Source of the DNA: Eustoma russellianum
Lineage: Eukaryota; Streptophyta; Magnoliopsida; Gentianales; Gentianaceae
Length of the DNA: 64,000 bases
NCBI GenBank assembly: GCA_036186865.1
Contig: AP025049.1
Location: forward strand, 25,052,058 to 25,116,057
Reading direction: 5' to 3'
Part shown: one piece after another, positions 32,318 to 43,584 of the stretch
Layout: each line of letters begins with the position of its first letter
How positions within the stretch are numbered: the first letter of the stretch is position 1
Position numbers and translations under genes: made by a program
Notes under the pieces: generated by a model
Databases searched by the model: none
What the model saw: the letters and a program-made list of their open reading frames with translations, nothing else
What the model was told of the DNA's origin: nothing

Positions 32318-34468
32318 TTGCAGGGGTATAATTTTGACATGGATGGCAGTGAAGTATTTGATGTTGAGAGTAGAGTTGATGTTGATGAGGAAATCTGGGG
32401 TGGTCTAGGTGATATAGACCGTGCACATATAAGTGATGATGATCTACATGATGATTTAGAAGGTGAACGATCTGTATCTGTTGATGAAGATTATGAAGAA
32501 ATGTATGATTCTGATGAGGGTTACGGAGAAAAGGATGAACATCGTGAACAGTTTGGTGTACATGAGGATGGTGAACATGTTGATGTAGGAGACAGTGGTG
32601 AACATGCTGAGAAATGGGTCCATGATGCAGAAAACGAGTATGACTTACTTGACACCGAGGGTAGGTCACAAATGGCCTTTGACATGGAATGTGATCTTTA
32701 GGATAAAAATTATGAGCTTAGGGTTGGCCATACTTTTGGGAGTCACACAAGAATTCAGAGAAGCTCTGAAAGATTGGGCTATAAAAGAAGGGTTCACATT
32801 TACGTATGTGAAGAATGAAAAAAGTCAAATAACAGCTGTTTTTTATGAAGGTTGTACATGGAGGATTCATGCATCTCCAGTCCATGGACAACAAACGTTT
32901 ATGATTAAAACCCTGAAAGGAGAGCATAGTTGCAGTAGACAGTACATCTACATATATGGCAAAAAAGTATTGTAACAGGATAGCGGATGATACAAAGTTG
33001 TCTGTGGTTGCGTTGCAAAAAGATATAAAGAGAGACTTGAATGTTGAGGTTAGTAAGTTTCAACTGTATAGAGAAAGGACAAAGTCAAAGTTGATGAGTG
33101 GTGTGGATGAGGTAAGAGAGTACAGAAGATTATGGGATTATTGCGAAATAATGAGAAAATGTAATCCTGGGAGTACTATGAAGATTAAGTTACAAGATGT
33201 TCCATGTGAGATGAGTGGGGATGGGGCCCCCTTAAATGTGATAGAAGGGAGGATTTTTGAGAGGTTGTATATGTGTTTAGATGCATGCATTAGAGGTTTT
33301 TTGATGGGGTGCAAACATATCATAGGGTTGGACAGGTGCTTTCTTAAGGGAACATACGGTGGGCAGCTGTTGAGTGCCATAGGAAGGGATGCGAATGACA
33401 TGTTCCCTATTGCATTTTGCATTGTTCAGGCAGAAAGGTATGATTCGTGGAAGTGGTTTATTGAACCCTTGGGAGATGATCTTGGAGGCGAGAGCTAGAC
33501 ATTCATATCTGATAGGCAGAAAGGTTTAGTGAATGCAATGCATTAGTTGTTTCCGGATTCAGAGCATAGGTATTGCCTTAGGCATATGTATGAAATTTTT
33601 AAGAAGAAGTACAAGGGGAATAAGTTTATGGATTTATTCTTGAAAGCTGCTAGTGCTACACACCCTGCTGATTATAGACGTGCCATAGAGATGCTTAACC
33701 AAGCATATCCATCTGTTGATGGTAATGAGAATGCTGCTGGATGGTTGGGAAGTTTCCAAAAGAACAGTTGAGTAGAGCGTATTTCAGTTGTGGAAGCAAG
33801 TGTGATATATTAGTCAACAATATGGATGAGTCTTTTAATGCTACCATTATACCCGTTAGGACAATGTCATAATGTCTATAATGGAGTGGGTTAGGAGGAC
33901 GATAATGAGGTTAATTTCTAACAAAAGGAAGTGGATTTCCGGGTTGAAGGTACATTCCTTTCTAATGTGCACAAGAAAATAAAAAAGTTCAAGGAGTTGA
34001 GTAGAAATTGTTTTGAACGCATTCAGATGGACAAAAGTTTGGAGTTGATTACGAATTGCGACATTATTTTGTGGACCTTTATTTAAGGACTTGCACTTGC
34101 AGAAAGTTTGAGCTACTTGGCATCCCAAGCCAACATGTGATGGCAGCCATAAACTTTGACAGAGGTGAAGTGTATGACTATGTTGATGATGTGTATAAGA
34201 GGGAGTCATACGTATGCGCATACTCATTCAGTGTGCATCCAGTGCCATCTATTGATTTTTGAGAGGAGACGTGTCTTGGAGATATATGGCCACCATTTGT
34301 GAGAAAAATGCTAGGAAGGCCTAAGAGACTCAGAAGGAGGAACCTAGATGAGCCAAGACCATGTATTGCATCAGCCAGGCTGGGGTTGACACTCAGGTGC
34401 AAAATATGCAAACAACTTGGACATAACAAAAGAAGCTGTGCACGCAGGTCAGCCCCACAAAATTAAAA
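32318..34468 (+). pseudogene. MuDR-type MULE transposase, decayed
   Basis: Pieces in order: acidic N-terminal region (32339-32701, DVDEEIWGGLGD); MuDR DNA-binding domain (32740-32935; EFREALKDWAIKEGF, CTWRIHASPVHG, TFMIKTLKGEHSC); MULE catalytic domain (33256-33490; IIGLDRCFLKGTYGGQLLSA, then after a stop FISDRQKGLVNAM); RHMYEIFKKKYKG near 33575; SWIM zinc finger near 34075-34150 (TCTCRKFELLGIPSQHVMAA); CCHC knuckle CKICKQLGHNKRSC at 34399-34440. Stops (for example 33496, 33544) and frameshifts break it. The order DBD-MULE-SWIM-CCHC is that of plant MuDR relatives. Confidence 0.88.
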
Positions 34469-36300
34469 TCAGGTAAGCCTCACAATATACTCATATAGAT
34501 GCATAAATTTTCATTACCAACATACGTCTTGTCATTGACATGTGTTTTGTTGAACTGACTCTAACAATCACAGGGAATGGATGATGGTTATTTTCAGCCT
34601 AACCAAGTGGACAACTAGTACATAGAAAGCAATGCAAATAGGTCAGCCCTACACGTTAAACATCAGGTAAGCCTCACAATATACTCATTAATCTGCATAC
34701 AGTTTCATTAGCAACTCAATTCCTGCCATGTATATCTGTTTTGTTCAACATATTCTAACCATGACAGAGAATGGATGACGCTGAAAGTCAGCCTACACAA
34801 GCGGATGAAACCCATTGCATGGAAAGAAGTGCAAGTAGGTCAGCCCAATACAATGAAAATCACGTAGAGTTTCCAGTAACATGCAGTGAACCAAATCAGT
34901 TGGATGCTGCTGCTACTGAACGTGTTCGACCTGACAGGACAAAAAAATTTGTAAGTGTACTGTTAATTTTAATTTTTGTTGTGCACTTTTGGATGTAAGT
35001 GTAGCTACGCCGCTGATCCTTCCTTTTTTTCCAGAGTGTCCGAAAACCAGACAAGATTTCAAATGTCTTCAACAAACGAATTACCAGGGTTTCTTTCAAG
35101 GTAACACTTCAAATATTCTTGCAAAAAATATGGCATTATATGTTTCACAGTATGACATTGTAATTGTGTAGACTTAATTGATGTGCTGTTGTATAGTTAA
35201 CATTATCCATGGAGGAAACCTTTCAGAGGAGTGATAAATATTGATGATGATGCTTTACCTCAGCCTATGCAATCACAGTGTATGCATGATGCTTTACCTT
35301 AGCCTAACTAGCCAGAAACCTGGTGCATGGAGACTTACATTGAGCAAGCAGAACATCAGCTGTGGCCCATCATATTGTGAGGGAGAACTACTTTTTTATG
35401 TTCTTTTTCCACTGTTTACCAACTTTTGAATATTGTTGCAGCCTAGATTCCATGTTCTTCTTCCATCTCTAAGAAGGTGATAAGGAAATTCTATGACCTG
35501 ATGCCAAAACCGTCAAGGAGAAGTCCAAGGCAGAATATTAGCATGGTTGGAGCTAGACAGTCAATTCCAGTTAATCCAAGGAAGAATAGTACTGTGGTTG
35601 TAAAAACATTTTTGATGTAGTTTGCTGGGAATGGTGTATGATGGAAAATGTTTATGTCCATTTCTAGTTAGGTGAATTAGAATATGCCGACATATTTTGA
35701 GTTTATTTTGGAGTTGTTCGGTATGGATTATTTTGCATCTTTATATGCGATGAAATGTAAATAAGCTATGTAATCCACAATGATACATTAAGCAGCTCAT
35801 TTTGTACAACTGGTGTTATTCGCGTACAGTGATGGTTATTATATCATGAGTTGATAGGTAGTTTTGTTTCCCTTTAAGCCATTACTGTGCAATATACAAC
35901 CTTACTCTTATATCCGGCATTTTATGAGATTAATACATTACAAAGTAGATTTGCAAATTCTGATACGATGATGTGGCATAACAAATACATTATAGAAACC
36001 TTCCTTGTTTCAATCATGCTAACATTCAACGTAATAGTGTCAGATAGGTACACCGAAACCCATAAACGTTACATTACATAACAACAATGACCTAAGTGCA
36101 TAACAAATATATGCACATTACTCAATCTCAAAACTAATCGAAACTCCTTGAACATAACAACTATCACTCCGACAAATACATTGACCTACGTGCATAACAC
36201 TATCATTCTCGTTACCTCCGACCTCTTATCCATCTTCTCCATTACTTGCATAACAGTACGCAAAAGCTGATCTCTTTCCACTGCATCAACAACATATCTG
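34469..36300. other. MULE-1 distal non-coding region
   Basis: Two related segments beginning aggtcagccc and caggtaagcctcacaatatactcat lie at 34447-34500 and 34639-34690 (partial internal duplication). A short frame at 34771-34998 may be a remnant of a 3' exon. Nothing else is recognised. Confidence 0.5.
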
Positions 36301-36307
36301 GCCCTAT

Positions 36308-36472
36308 TTAACTTGATTGCTCAGCCATCTCATGCTCATATGCACCACCCCTTTGGACTGGATAACACCATTTCCAATAACCACATAGATCACAAGAGAA
36401 ATACAGCATTCCACGAGTTTCCTGCGCAAATTCTACAATCTTAAATGAAACTTTAACTCCGCCTAGTGACAT
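36308..36472 (-). pseudogene. GRF-type zinc-finger remnant in MULE-1
   Basis: A 54-codon minus-strand frame encodes FKIVEFAQETRGMLYFSC, DLCGYWKWCYP and a short tail. It aligns with the intact ORF of MULE-2 (47328-47660): GMFYFKCESSKCDFWAWCNP against GMLYFSCDLCGYWKWCYP. The N-terminal cysteine part is in another frame just upstream (near 36478), so this copy is broken. Its location, close to the right end and antisense to the transposase, is the same as in MULE-2. Confidence 0.55.
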
Positions 36473-37251
36473 CTCTAATTTTGAAACTGTAAATCTCTAC
36501 ATCCTGCACCCTTACTGCTTGAGCTCGGCATTTCTGAAAGTCAAACAACATCCATTGCATAAATTGTTAACGACTCATTTGCTGATCAATACAAACCGAG
36601 AAATCAACAAAGGAGGAGCAAAAACCCGAAGCACAAAATAACAAAATTATTACATTTCTTCAAGAACACAAATTTACCCGTTGATTCATAGATAATAAAT
36701 TGGGGATTATTTTTACCCGGTAGAAGAATCCATTAGAATAAAAGATTAATTTGATAAACCAGAGGGGCAAGGTACCTCCTTTGTCGTTAAAACTCGATAC
36801 CTTCATAACCAAAAAATGCGACTGACATACCTTTGAAAAATTGGTGGAAATTTAAACAAGATTGGCCAAAAACCCTGATATGATGCTGGGAGGGTAGCAG
36901 TTCTTCCGATGCAGTCTTCTTGTCGCTGCCGTTTTGTCTCTGATCAGAAGACGCAGAAAAGGAGACGCAGGAAGGAAAGAAGGAATGAGCATTTAAACGG
37001 GTGAAGACAGGGGTATATTCGTCACTTCACAACGTATAAAATGCCCCATTCTTACACGCGCAAAACATCTCACCGGAAAATGCAGACTTACAGCGCGTGC
37101 ATCTCACAGCCCCTGTGTTACTGCCGTAAAGTCATCGGTGCATTTTTAACCCAGATTACAGGGGAGGTTTTTGGATAAAAACAATCTAGCGTGAGGTAAT
37201 TGTAATTAATCAAAACCACAAGGGAGAAAGTATAATTTTCCTTTTTTTTTT

Positions 37252-37756
37252 CAACACGTCTATTTTATTGAAGCGTAGAGGTACATGAAGTAAAAATAAA
37301 AATACCAGCAACAGAAAATAAATACGAAACTAATCGCTTAAAATGTATACCGTTATTGCAACGAACAACTTTAACTTGGTAATTAATATGCCGATCCAGC
37401 AAAGAAGGAACGAAATGTAGAGTACACGGCAATTTTATCAAGCAAAGAAATACCCAAACTTATCCTGAATGATCATCAACCACAGTCAAAAAAATGCTTG
37501 GCACCATACCAAGATGGGATGTGATATAGACTTTACAAATCACAATGTACTAAGCCAAAAATCGCAGGAGATTTATTATTACTGGAAGAAAACACATCTT
37601 GAGTTTGTTTTGCACGAACACAAACATAACACAATTTACTATGCAGGCTACTATTCCTTCGAGTTTCAAAATCGAAAACTAAAGCAATTAATTTGGGGAG
37701 GAATGTCCAATCCTTGTGTGAAATAAATCAGAAGTGTTCGAACCAGTAATATTGAA
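37252..37756 (-). pseudogene. copia integrase fragment (right part)
   Basis: Continues the debris from 31483. A tattttattgaagcgtagagg segment matches the TPQQNG region at 11550-11580. More upstream integrase sequence follows to CACTA-B. Confidence 0.6.
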
Positions 37757-37759
37757 TGC

Positions 37760-38200
37760 CACCACAAAAAGAAGTTCATTTACCGACAAAAAACATCACC
37801 GACGAACCGTGGTTCGTCGGTGTTGCGTCGGTACTTTGCGACGCATTTGCGATACACTAATTTTCGTCGTTAATTGCGACGAAAATACGATGAAAAGCAT
37901 TACCGCTAGCAGAAAAGTAGTCAGATTAATACGTTCGTCGGTGTTTTGTCGGTGGTGCGTCGCTATTCTGTGTGTTTTATTCGTCGCTATGTAGTTTGTA
38001 GCCTTACGTCGCTATATCGTAGCTATTTTGTCGCTAAATTCCAGAACAATGATAAAATAAATTCGTCGGTGAGTAGGTTCTTGGCGTCGTGTATCGTCGG
38101 TTTTTTTTGTCGATGAAACCCGCGTGTCGCAAACGTTTTGTTTTACTTTTCGTTCATATTCCAATTTGTCATTGTGTCGTCGCAGATTCGTCGAGGATTA
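37760..38200. repeat. CACTA-B left terminal and subterminal repeats
   Basis: accgacgaacc, tcgtcggtg and gtcgctat motifs in both orientations; the terminus matches CACTA-A's right end. Confidence 0.88.
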
Positions 38201-38330
38201 AACACGTGTATTAATTAAGGAAAAAGAAAGCAGTGATTGGAAAAAAAATTATTAATTTAATAATAAAAATTTACATTATGAAACGAAAAATTAAAAAAAG
38301 AAATCTAAAAAAGAGGCGTAGAGGGGCCGT

Positions 38331-38663
38331 TCACTCTTCGTCATCGGAAGAAAGAGTTGCTGCCACATTATCTGTGAACTCTCTGAGGAGGCGCTTCAGT
38401 TTGGAATATCTGAATTTCAACTTCCGCAGCCTTCTAGTCATGCTGTGCAGTTGTCTCGACTGCTATTGCATGTTTGCTATCAGCATACGGTAGTCGATAT
38501 CCTGTTCCGGCATTTGTTGTTGAGCATCCTCTCGCGGTAGTGGGCCATACACAGATACGGAACCCTCCCGCTCAACCGATGGTGGTTGGGGAGGAGGCCC
38601 TTGTGGCGGGGCACTGTTTGCCCCTCCACCACGCCTTGGGGTTCTTCTAAAACGACACGGCAT
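38331..38663 (-). pseudogene. small CACTA gene, CACTA-B copy, with in-frame TAG
   Basis: The ATG at 38663 opens MPCRFRRTPRRGGGANSAPP. A TAG at 38463-38465 follows ...LIANMQ; the frame then remains open to TGA at 38331-38333 and encodes RLRKLKFRYSKLKRLLREF and an ATLSSDDEE end, closely matching the CACTA-A copy. It has an extra 17 or so residues in the proline-rich part. Its TAG replaces a glutamine codon one position away from the CACTA-A stop. Function unknown. Confidence 0.6.
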
Positions 38664-38699
38664 ATTTTGATGTTTTATAACTTTGTATGTGTGTATATA

Positions 38700-39330
38700 T
38701 ATGTACGGATGTTTGGGGTATAAATAGGTAATTTTAGCGACGATATAGTGACGAACTTGCGACGCATTCTTCGACCTTTAACCAAGATGGGAATATGTGC
38801 GGGTGTGACGCTTCGTGCAAATTAGCGACGAATTAGCGACGAAATGTGTGCGGGCGTGACGGTTCGTTGGAATTAACGACACACTTAGCGACGAATTAGC
38901 GACGTAAACACGTTCTAATTAATTGTAACCGTTGGGAACTGAACGGACACTGCGGAATAGCGACGCATTAGCGACGAATTAGCGACGCAACTTGAAATAG
39001 GTGTGAAGATAATATCGTAATACCGTACGTTGTAACCGTTGGGAACTGAACGGAATAGCGACGCACTAGCGATGCCGTAGCGACGAAACGCGTCGAATGG
39101 TGTCAAATGACGTCGTGCGTCGCTAGGGCATCGGTAAGCGTCGCTAAATTCCAATAAATTCACGCATAATACGTTCTCGTCATTGTATTAAGTTTCGCGG
39201 ATAATAGGTTCTCGTCTTGTATTAAGTTTCGTCGATATGTTTAGTAGGTTCTCGTCTTTGTATTAAGTTTCATCGGTATATAGTTGATGTTTAGTCGGTC
39301 AATTTAGTCGTCTCAAATTTTTCTGAGCCA
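38700..39330. repeat. internal TAGCGACGA cluster of CACTA-B
   Basis: Repeated gcgacgaattagcgacgaa, gacgcattagcgacg and related motifs. gtaaccgttgggaactgaacgg occurs twice (38926, 39032). It equals the divergent region 29600-30060 of CACTA-A. Confidence 0.85.
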
Positions 39331-39509
39331 CATTTCGTTTGTATTTTAACGTCGTCAAAATTCGTAAGAGATTAAACATGTGTTTAAATTAAGAAAATGG
39401 AAGCGATGATTAGAAAAATAAAACTTCATTAATATAAAATTATAAATTAGAAAATATACTAGGACAATAATGGAAAAACTAATCTAAATGAATAACGGAG
39501 AGGAGCCAT

Positions 39510-39713
39510 TCACTGTTCGTCATCCGAACAGAGAGTAGCAACATTCTCTGCGCACGCCTTCAGGAGGCGTCTCAGCTGTGCAGCTTTGGATTTATCCGCA
39601 TCTGCCTTGTGTCCAGTTATTGGAGACGCTCATCCTGGTACATAATATGCTCCCTCAGGTCATCCACTGTTTTCCACAGTTCTTGTATTTCTTCATGGAG
39701 ATCGCCAATTTTG
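39510..39713 (-). pseudogene. second small-gene paralogue in CACTA-B, truncated by the gap
   Basis: From the gap leftwards the minus strand encodes IGDLHEEIQELWKTVDDLRE, a likely coiled coil, to a TAA. The end in another frame reads AAQLRRLLKACAENVATL and CSDDEQ, recalling RLLKEFAENVAATLSS of the first small gene. One frame change separates the two parts. Its 5' half is missing in the gap. Lower similarity suggests an older duplication. Confidence 0.5.
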
Positions 39714-39723
39714 NNNNNNNNNN
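39714..39723. other. assembly gap (10 N)
   Basis: A run of ten N, probably a scaffold join of unknown true length. It lies at the point where TNP2 and the first TNPA exon of CACTA-B would be expected. Confidence 0.98.
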
Positions 39724-41440
39724 CATATGATACCCATACGTAAGTAATAATTTATTTTTTTAACACGTTTTCAAATATATTTCACGCGTTATTTTTTTCT
39801 AACAACTTCACCTCTTTCAGGTTTGCAGCGGACTCGGGCCAGATTTCCGGTTGCATCACTCGGTCCTTCCACCTGAGGCAGGACCCAGCTGGATATGCCT
39901 GGTCCCGTGTCACCATGCAGATACGTAGATTCTACTGGGATGAGTTTCAGGTATTCAAATTTGGTGAATTTCACTTTTTGATACGTAATCGATCATTACT
40001 TTTCTAACCACGTTTTTACTTTTCCTCCGTATAATAATTGCAGAAGGCGTACAACTGGCCAGCTGACATCGCCCACGACGTGGAGCAGGCCTGGCGGCAT
40101 AGGGCCGCCACACGCTATAGTGACTTCATCAACTCGCACAAGACCAAGTGGGAGCGTGACCCCAATTATGCCAGACCTGACTACATATCCGAGGCCACCT
40201 GGGCGGGGTGGATAGCAGGTTGGATGGACCTTGCTACCCAAGCCCGCAGCGCCCGGAACGCGGCGAATCAGCGCAGCGGCAATGTACAGGGCTCATCACC
40301 TGCCACACACTCAGGTGGGTCGGTTTCCTACGCCACCACGATGCGTTCTATGGTAAGTATTTTAATATTGGATTATTTAGATTCATTGATTTCATTGGAT
40401 TATTTAGATTCATTGACTTAAGTGGGTTATTTACATTCATTGACTTAAGTGGATTATTTATATTCATTGATTTCTTATGCTACGCTGTTGTTTTTTTGGT
40501 ATTCGTATATGGTTAATTTAAGTAGTATATGTGTTCATTTGTCTTTTTCTTTTTATTTTTGCTTTGACTTGGGAGAGGCCTTTAAGGCCGGAATACCTCC
40601 AATGAACGAATAGGTCATGCCGAAATTTTTAAAATTATGGATTTCACTAACATATTTTATTTCATTCTTTCAGCAGGAGGAGACGGGGGAGTGGCCAGCC
40701 TCCTACGATCTCTTCTACAAGACGCATCGGAAGAAAGCCTCCGACGGAACGGAGGACTGGATCACGGCGAAGGCCCGCGACATCAGTGTAAATAGACTAC
40801 GATATCATTTGTTTTTTCCTTAGTTTGTTTTATTACTAAACCCTAAACCCTAACAATTCTTATTCTCATTTCAGGACGAATACAACAGACTATTCGCACT
40901 TAGGGGAGAAGAGGCCGACAAGAACCACGCTTATTGGGATGCGGTTCGGACCGTCGGCCCTCCGAATAAGAAGAAGAGGGAGGTGTACGGGGTCGGATCA
41001 CCAGCGCCGCGATTCTTTCTCGAAGTTCTGCATGCAGGTGCTTCCTCTGAGGCCAGCACCTCCGCGCCTTCTACGGACCCAGAGAGTCTTTCGCGCCTGG
41101 AATCAGAGCATGCGGCGCTGCAGCATGAGGTGGAGACCATCAGGCGTAGCATGAGGAGAGCGTACGAGCACTGCGGTCGCAGCTGACTCAGACCCAGCAG
41201 GAGCTGCAGCAGTCGCTTCAGCAGGCGCTTCAGCAGGTGATTGAGCATGCGCAGCAGCAGACGATCAAGGTGCAGCAGCAGACGATGCAGGTGCAGCAGC
41301 AGACGAACCAGCAAATCTCGCAGCTATCGCATCTCATCATCTCTATGATTTCCAGCTCCTCGCAGCCTCAGCCTCCCCCTGATGGTCACTTTTCTCCGCA
41401 TGATCCCCCTCCATCTTCCTCTGCATATTATTTCATTTTT
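39724..41440 (+). pseudogene. TNPA-like transposase of CACTA-B, last exons
   Basis: Exon 1 survives only as its last 16 bases after the gap, before gtaagt. Exons 39821-39950, 40044-40352, 40674-40787 and 40875-41440 have clean gt/ag borders. They encode GCITRSFHLRQDPAGYAWSR, a full KTKWERDPNYARPDYI-containing exon 3 (lost in CACTA-A), EWPASYDLFYKTHRKKA and a Q-rich, coiled-coil end. One base is missing near 41142 relative to CACTA-A (atcaggcgtagc against atcagggcgcagc), causing a stop at 41184-41186; the Q-rich tail continues in another frame to about 41440. The missing first exon and this slip make it non-functional as read. Confidence 0.8.
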
Positions 41441-41689
41441 TGATTTTTCGTACAGTCTATTTTGTTTATTGTATTGACATATTCTTTGTACTTTTATATT
41501 TTATATGACATTTATACGGATTCTATTTTGTTTTTGTTGTTTACGAACTTCAATACGCAAGTATTGTATTTCGGTATAATATTCGTACAAATGATTTAAT
41601 ATAGAAATAAAATATATTTAAAAAAATTAAATATACTAAAAACTATTTAATTAATAATATATTGTATTATTTATAAATTAAAAATATTT

Positions 41690-42140
41690 ATTATTTAATA
41701 TTAAATTAATATTAAATATTAAATTAAAAAATAGCGACGAACCTGCGACGAAAACGAAATGTCGCAGACCGGAAATAAAAAAAATCAAATATTTAAAAAT
41801 GGCAACAAAAAAATATACCTACGAAACTTTGCGACGAAATAATATGTCGCAGAAAGGAAATAAAAAAATAAAAAATTATAAAATAGCGACGAAAAAATAC
41901 ACCGACGAAACAACGGCGGCAATAACTGGTCGCAGAACTGACAGATTTTCGTCGCAATTGTGCGACGAAACACCGACGAAATTTTTCCGTCCCAATATAG
42001 CGACGCTTCACCGACGAAATTCACTTTGCGACAAGCCGTATGGCGACCTACTGTTTTCGTCGCTATTTTGTCGCTATATGCCTGTAGCGACGAAATAGCG
42101 ACGATTTTTGTCTGTCGCTATATGTCTTTTTTTTGTGGTG
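41690..42140. repeat. CACTA-B right terminal and subterminal repeats
   Basis: An AT-rich ttaatattaaat block near 41690-41730 precedes dense tagcgacga/tcgtcgcta motifs, ending ctgtcgctatatgtctttt and the CAC terminus. It mirrors 21534-22010. Confidence 0.88.
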
Positions 42141-43584
42141 TGCTTGAGAATGATCCATAGTATATGTAAAGTGTAACGACCCGTCCAGACCTAACACTCG
42201 AAACGACTCATCTGCCATATTTCGTCAATTAAAATACAATGCGTCGATACAAATCAATTACACGTCAGCAAAGTGACATAAACTGATGTCAGCAGAAGTC
42301 ATAAAATAGAAAAAACCTAATAATAAATGTACGAGTTTAGGCAAAACTAAAACAATACCATTTTCATAATGTAGATAAAATGATAAATGCTAAATCTCCA
42401 AAAATAGATGAAAATCGACCATAAAATCGTCTCAACTAATCATCAGAAAGTCTCCTGAGAAAGTCCTCACTTATCAGAATCCCAACTCCGAATCGTCCTT
42501 TACGTACACTAAGTCGTAATCCGGTTTATCTGCAAAACCACAATAAAGTATAGTATAAGTGACACTTCATCCAGTAAGGAGCCTCACTGTACTTACTATG
42601 AGATCATACACGGAGAAACAAGTGTTATAAAATAAAGGCTTAATTCCTTTTTACCCCCCTTCAAATATTGCGTAATCTCCATTTGTCCCCCTAATGTATT
42701 AAAATGCACCCTTAGCTACCATCATGTTTGGGTGAAAGTGGGAAAAGCCATAAAGGATTGCCACGTCGTAATGAAATAGACGTGGCTGAAATGGCAAAAT
42801 TACCCCTGCTGAAACAACATAAAATTAACTGGATAAATGTATTTTTACTCCCTTGGCTTACATTGACAAGCCTAGGATTCTGTAAATACAAAATCCCACG
42901 TGCATTCTTCCTGTTCACCATCAAACAAAGACGATTTTAGCTCCAACAAAGAAAAGATTGGAAAATACACTTGGATTCTTACTGTATCAGTAGATATTTG
43001 ATGCTGATGAAGCAATGAAGTGAAGCAGTTCAGTATTAAGCAAACGGAAGACAATTTTGTTTTGCAATCAAAGGGATTTCATTCTCATATTTATCGACTG
43101 ATAATGTAAGAATCACGCAGGTTAATAAAGAAACTTTTTTTATGTTGTTTCAGATGTTTTGATGGTTTATTTTGTGGTGATCGTATGGTATATGTAGGTT
43201 GCATGTGTGGTTCTATGTAGAAAGGTTGTGATCATGTAGCTGATGATGTTATGTTTGTTTGCATGTGTGGTTGGGTGTGAAAGTGTTTGATTTGACATGC
43301 AAATCTGTTAGTTAATAGCAAGCAAGAGCGTGAGCATAGTAAATCAATCATCTGGTGTATAAGGTGATGTTTAAACATGAATCTGATGCTGTTTTGTTTG
43401 TTTGCATGTGCGGTTGAGTGTGAAATTGTTTGAACTGAGAATGCAAAATTGATATTTAATGGGTACAATATCTTCTGCACAATGTAATTTACATCTTGTG
43501 TGTATGGTTATTTTTAAGTGAATTGATGTGGCGATGATGGTGCAACAAAGGGACTGAGAACTGCTGTATACATGCACAGTAAAT

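Larger units (their letters stand above)
31484..37241 (+). mobile_element. MULE-1: Mutator-like transposon, 5.8 kb, decayed
   Basis: Inverted ends of about 130 bp (31484-31612 and 37113-37241) begin GGAAAA(A)TTA and share tgtggttttgatt, attacaattacc, ttgtttttatccaaaaacct and ttaaaaatgcac. Runs of ten T flank both ends and fit a 9-bp T duplication. An uninterrupted relative of the target lies at 11530-11570. It contains a MuDR-type transposase on the plus strand and a GRF-finger remnant on the minus strand near the right end. Confidence 0.9.
37760..42140 (+). mobile_element. CACTA-B: 4.4-kb related CACTA element, opposite orientation, no TNP2
   Basis: Starts CACCACAAAAAGAAGTTC at 37760 and ends with the complement of CACCACAAAAAAAAGAC at 42140, flanked by tgc (37757-37759, 42141-42143). 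It carries a TNPA-like gene on the plus strand and two small genes on the minus strand. No TNP2 sequence is present; the 10-N gap lies where it would have been, so an internal deletion or an assembly collapse cannot be told apart. Confidence 0.9.

Noticed and set aside
32133..32669. Histidine-rich 178-aa ORF on the minus strand
   Set aside because: It is the shadow of the acidic N-terminal part of the MULE-1 transposase.
21534..42140. One 20.6-kb transposon, since both outer ends are inverted repeats
   Set aside because: Each half has its own two ends and its own perfect 3-bp duplication (tac for 21534-30965, tgc for 37760-42140), so these are two elements.
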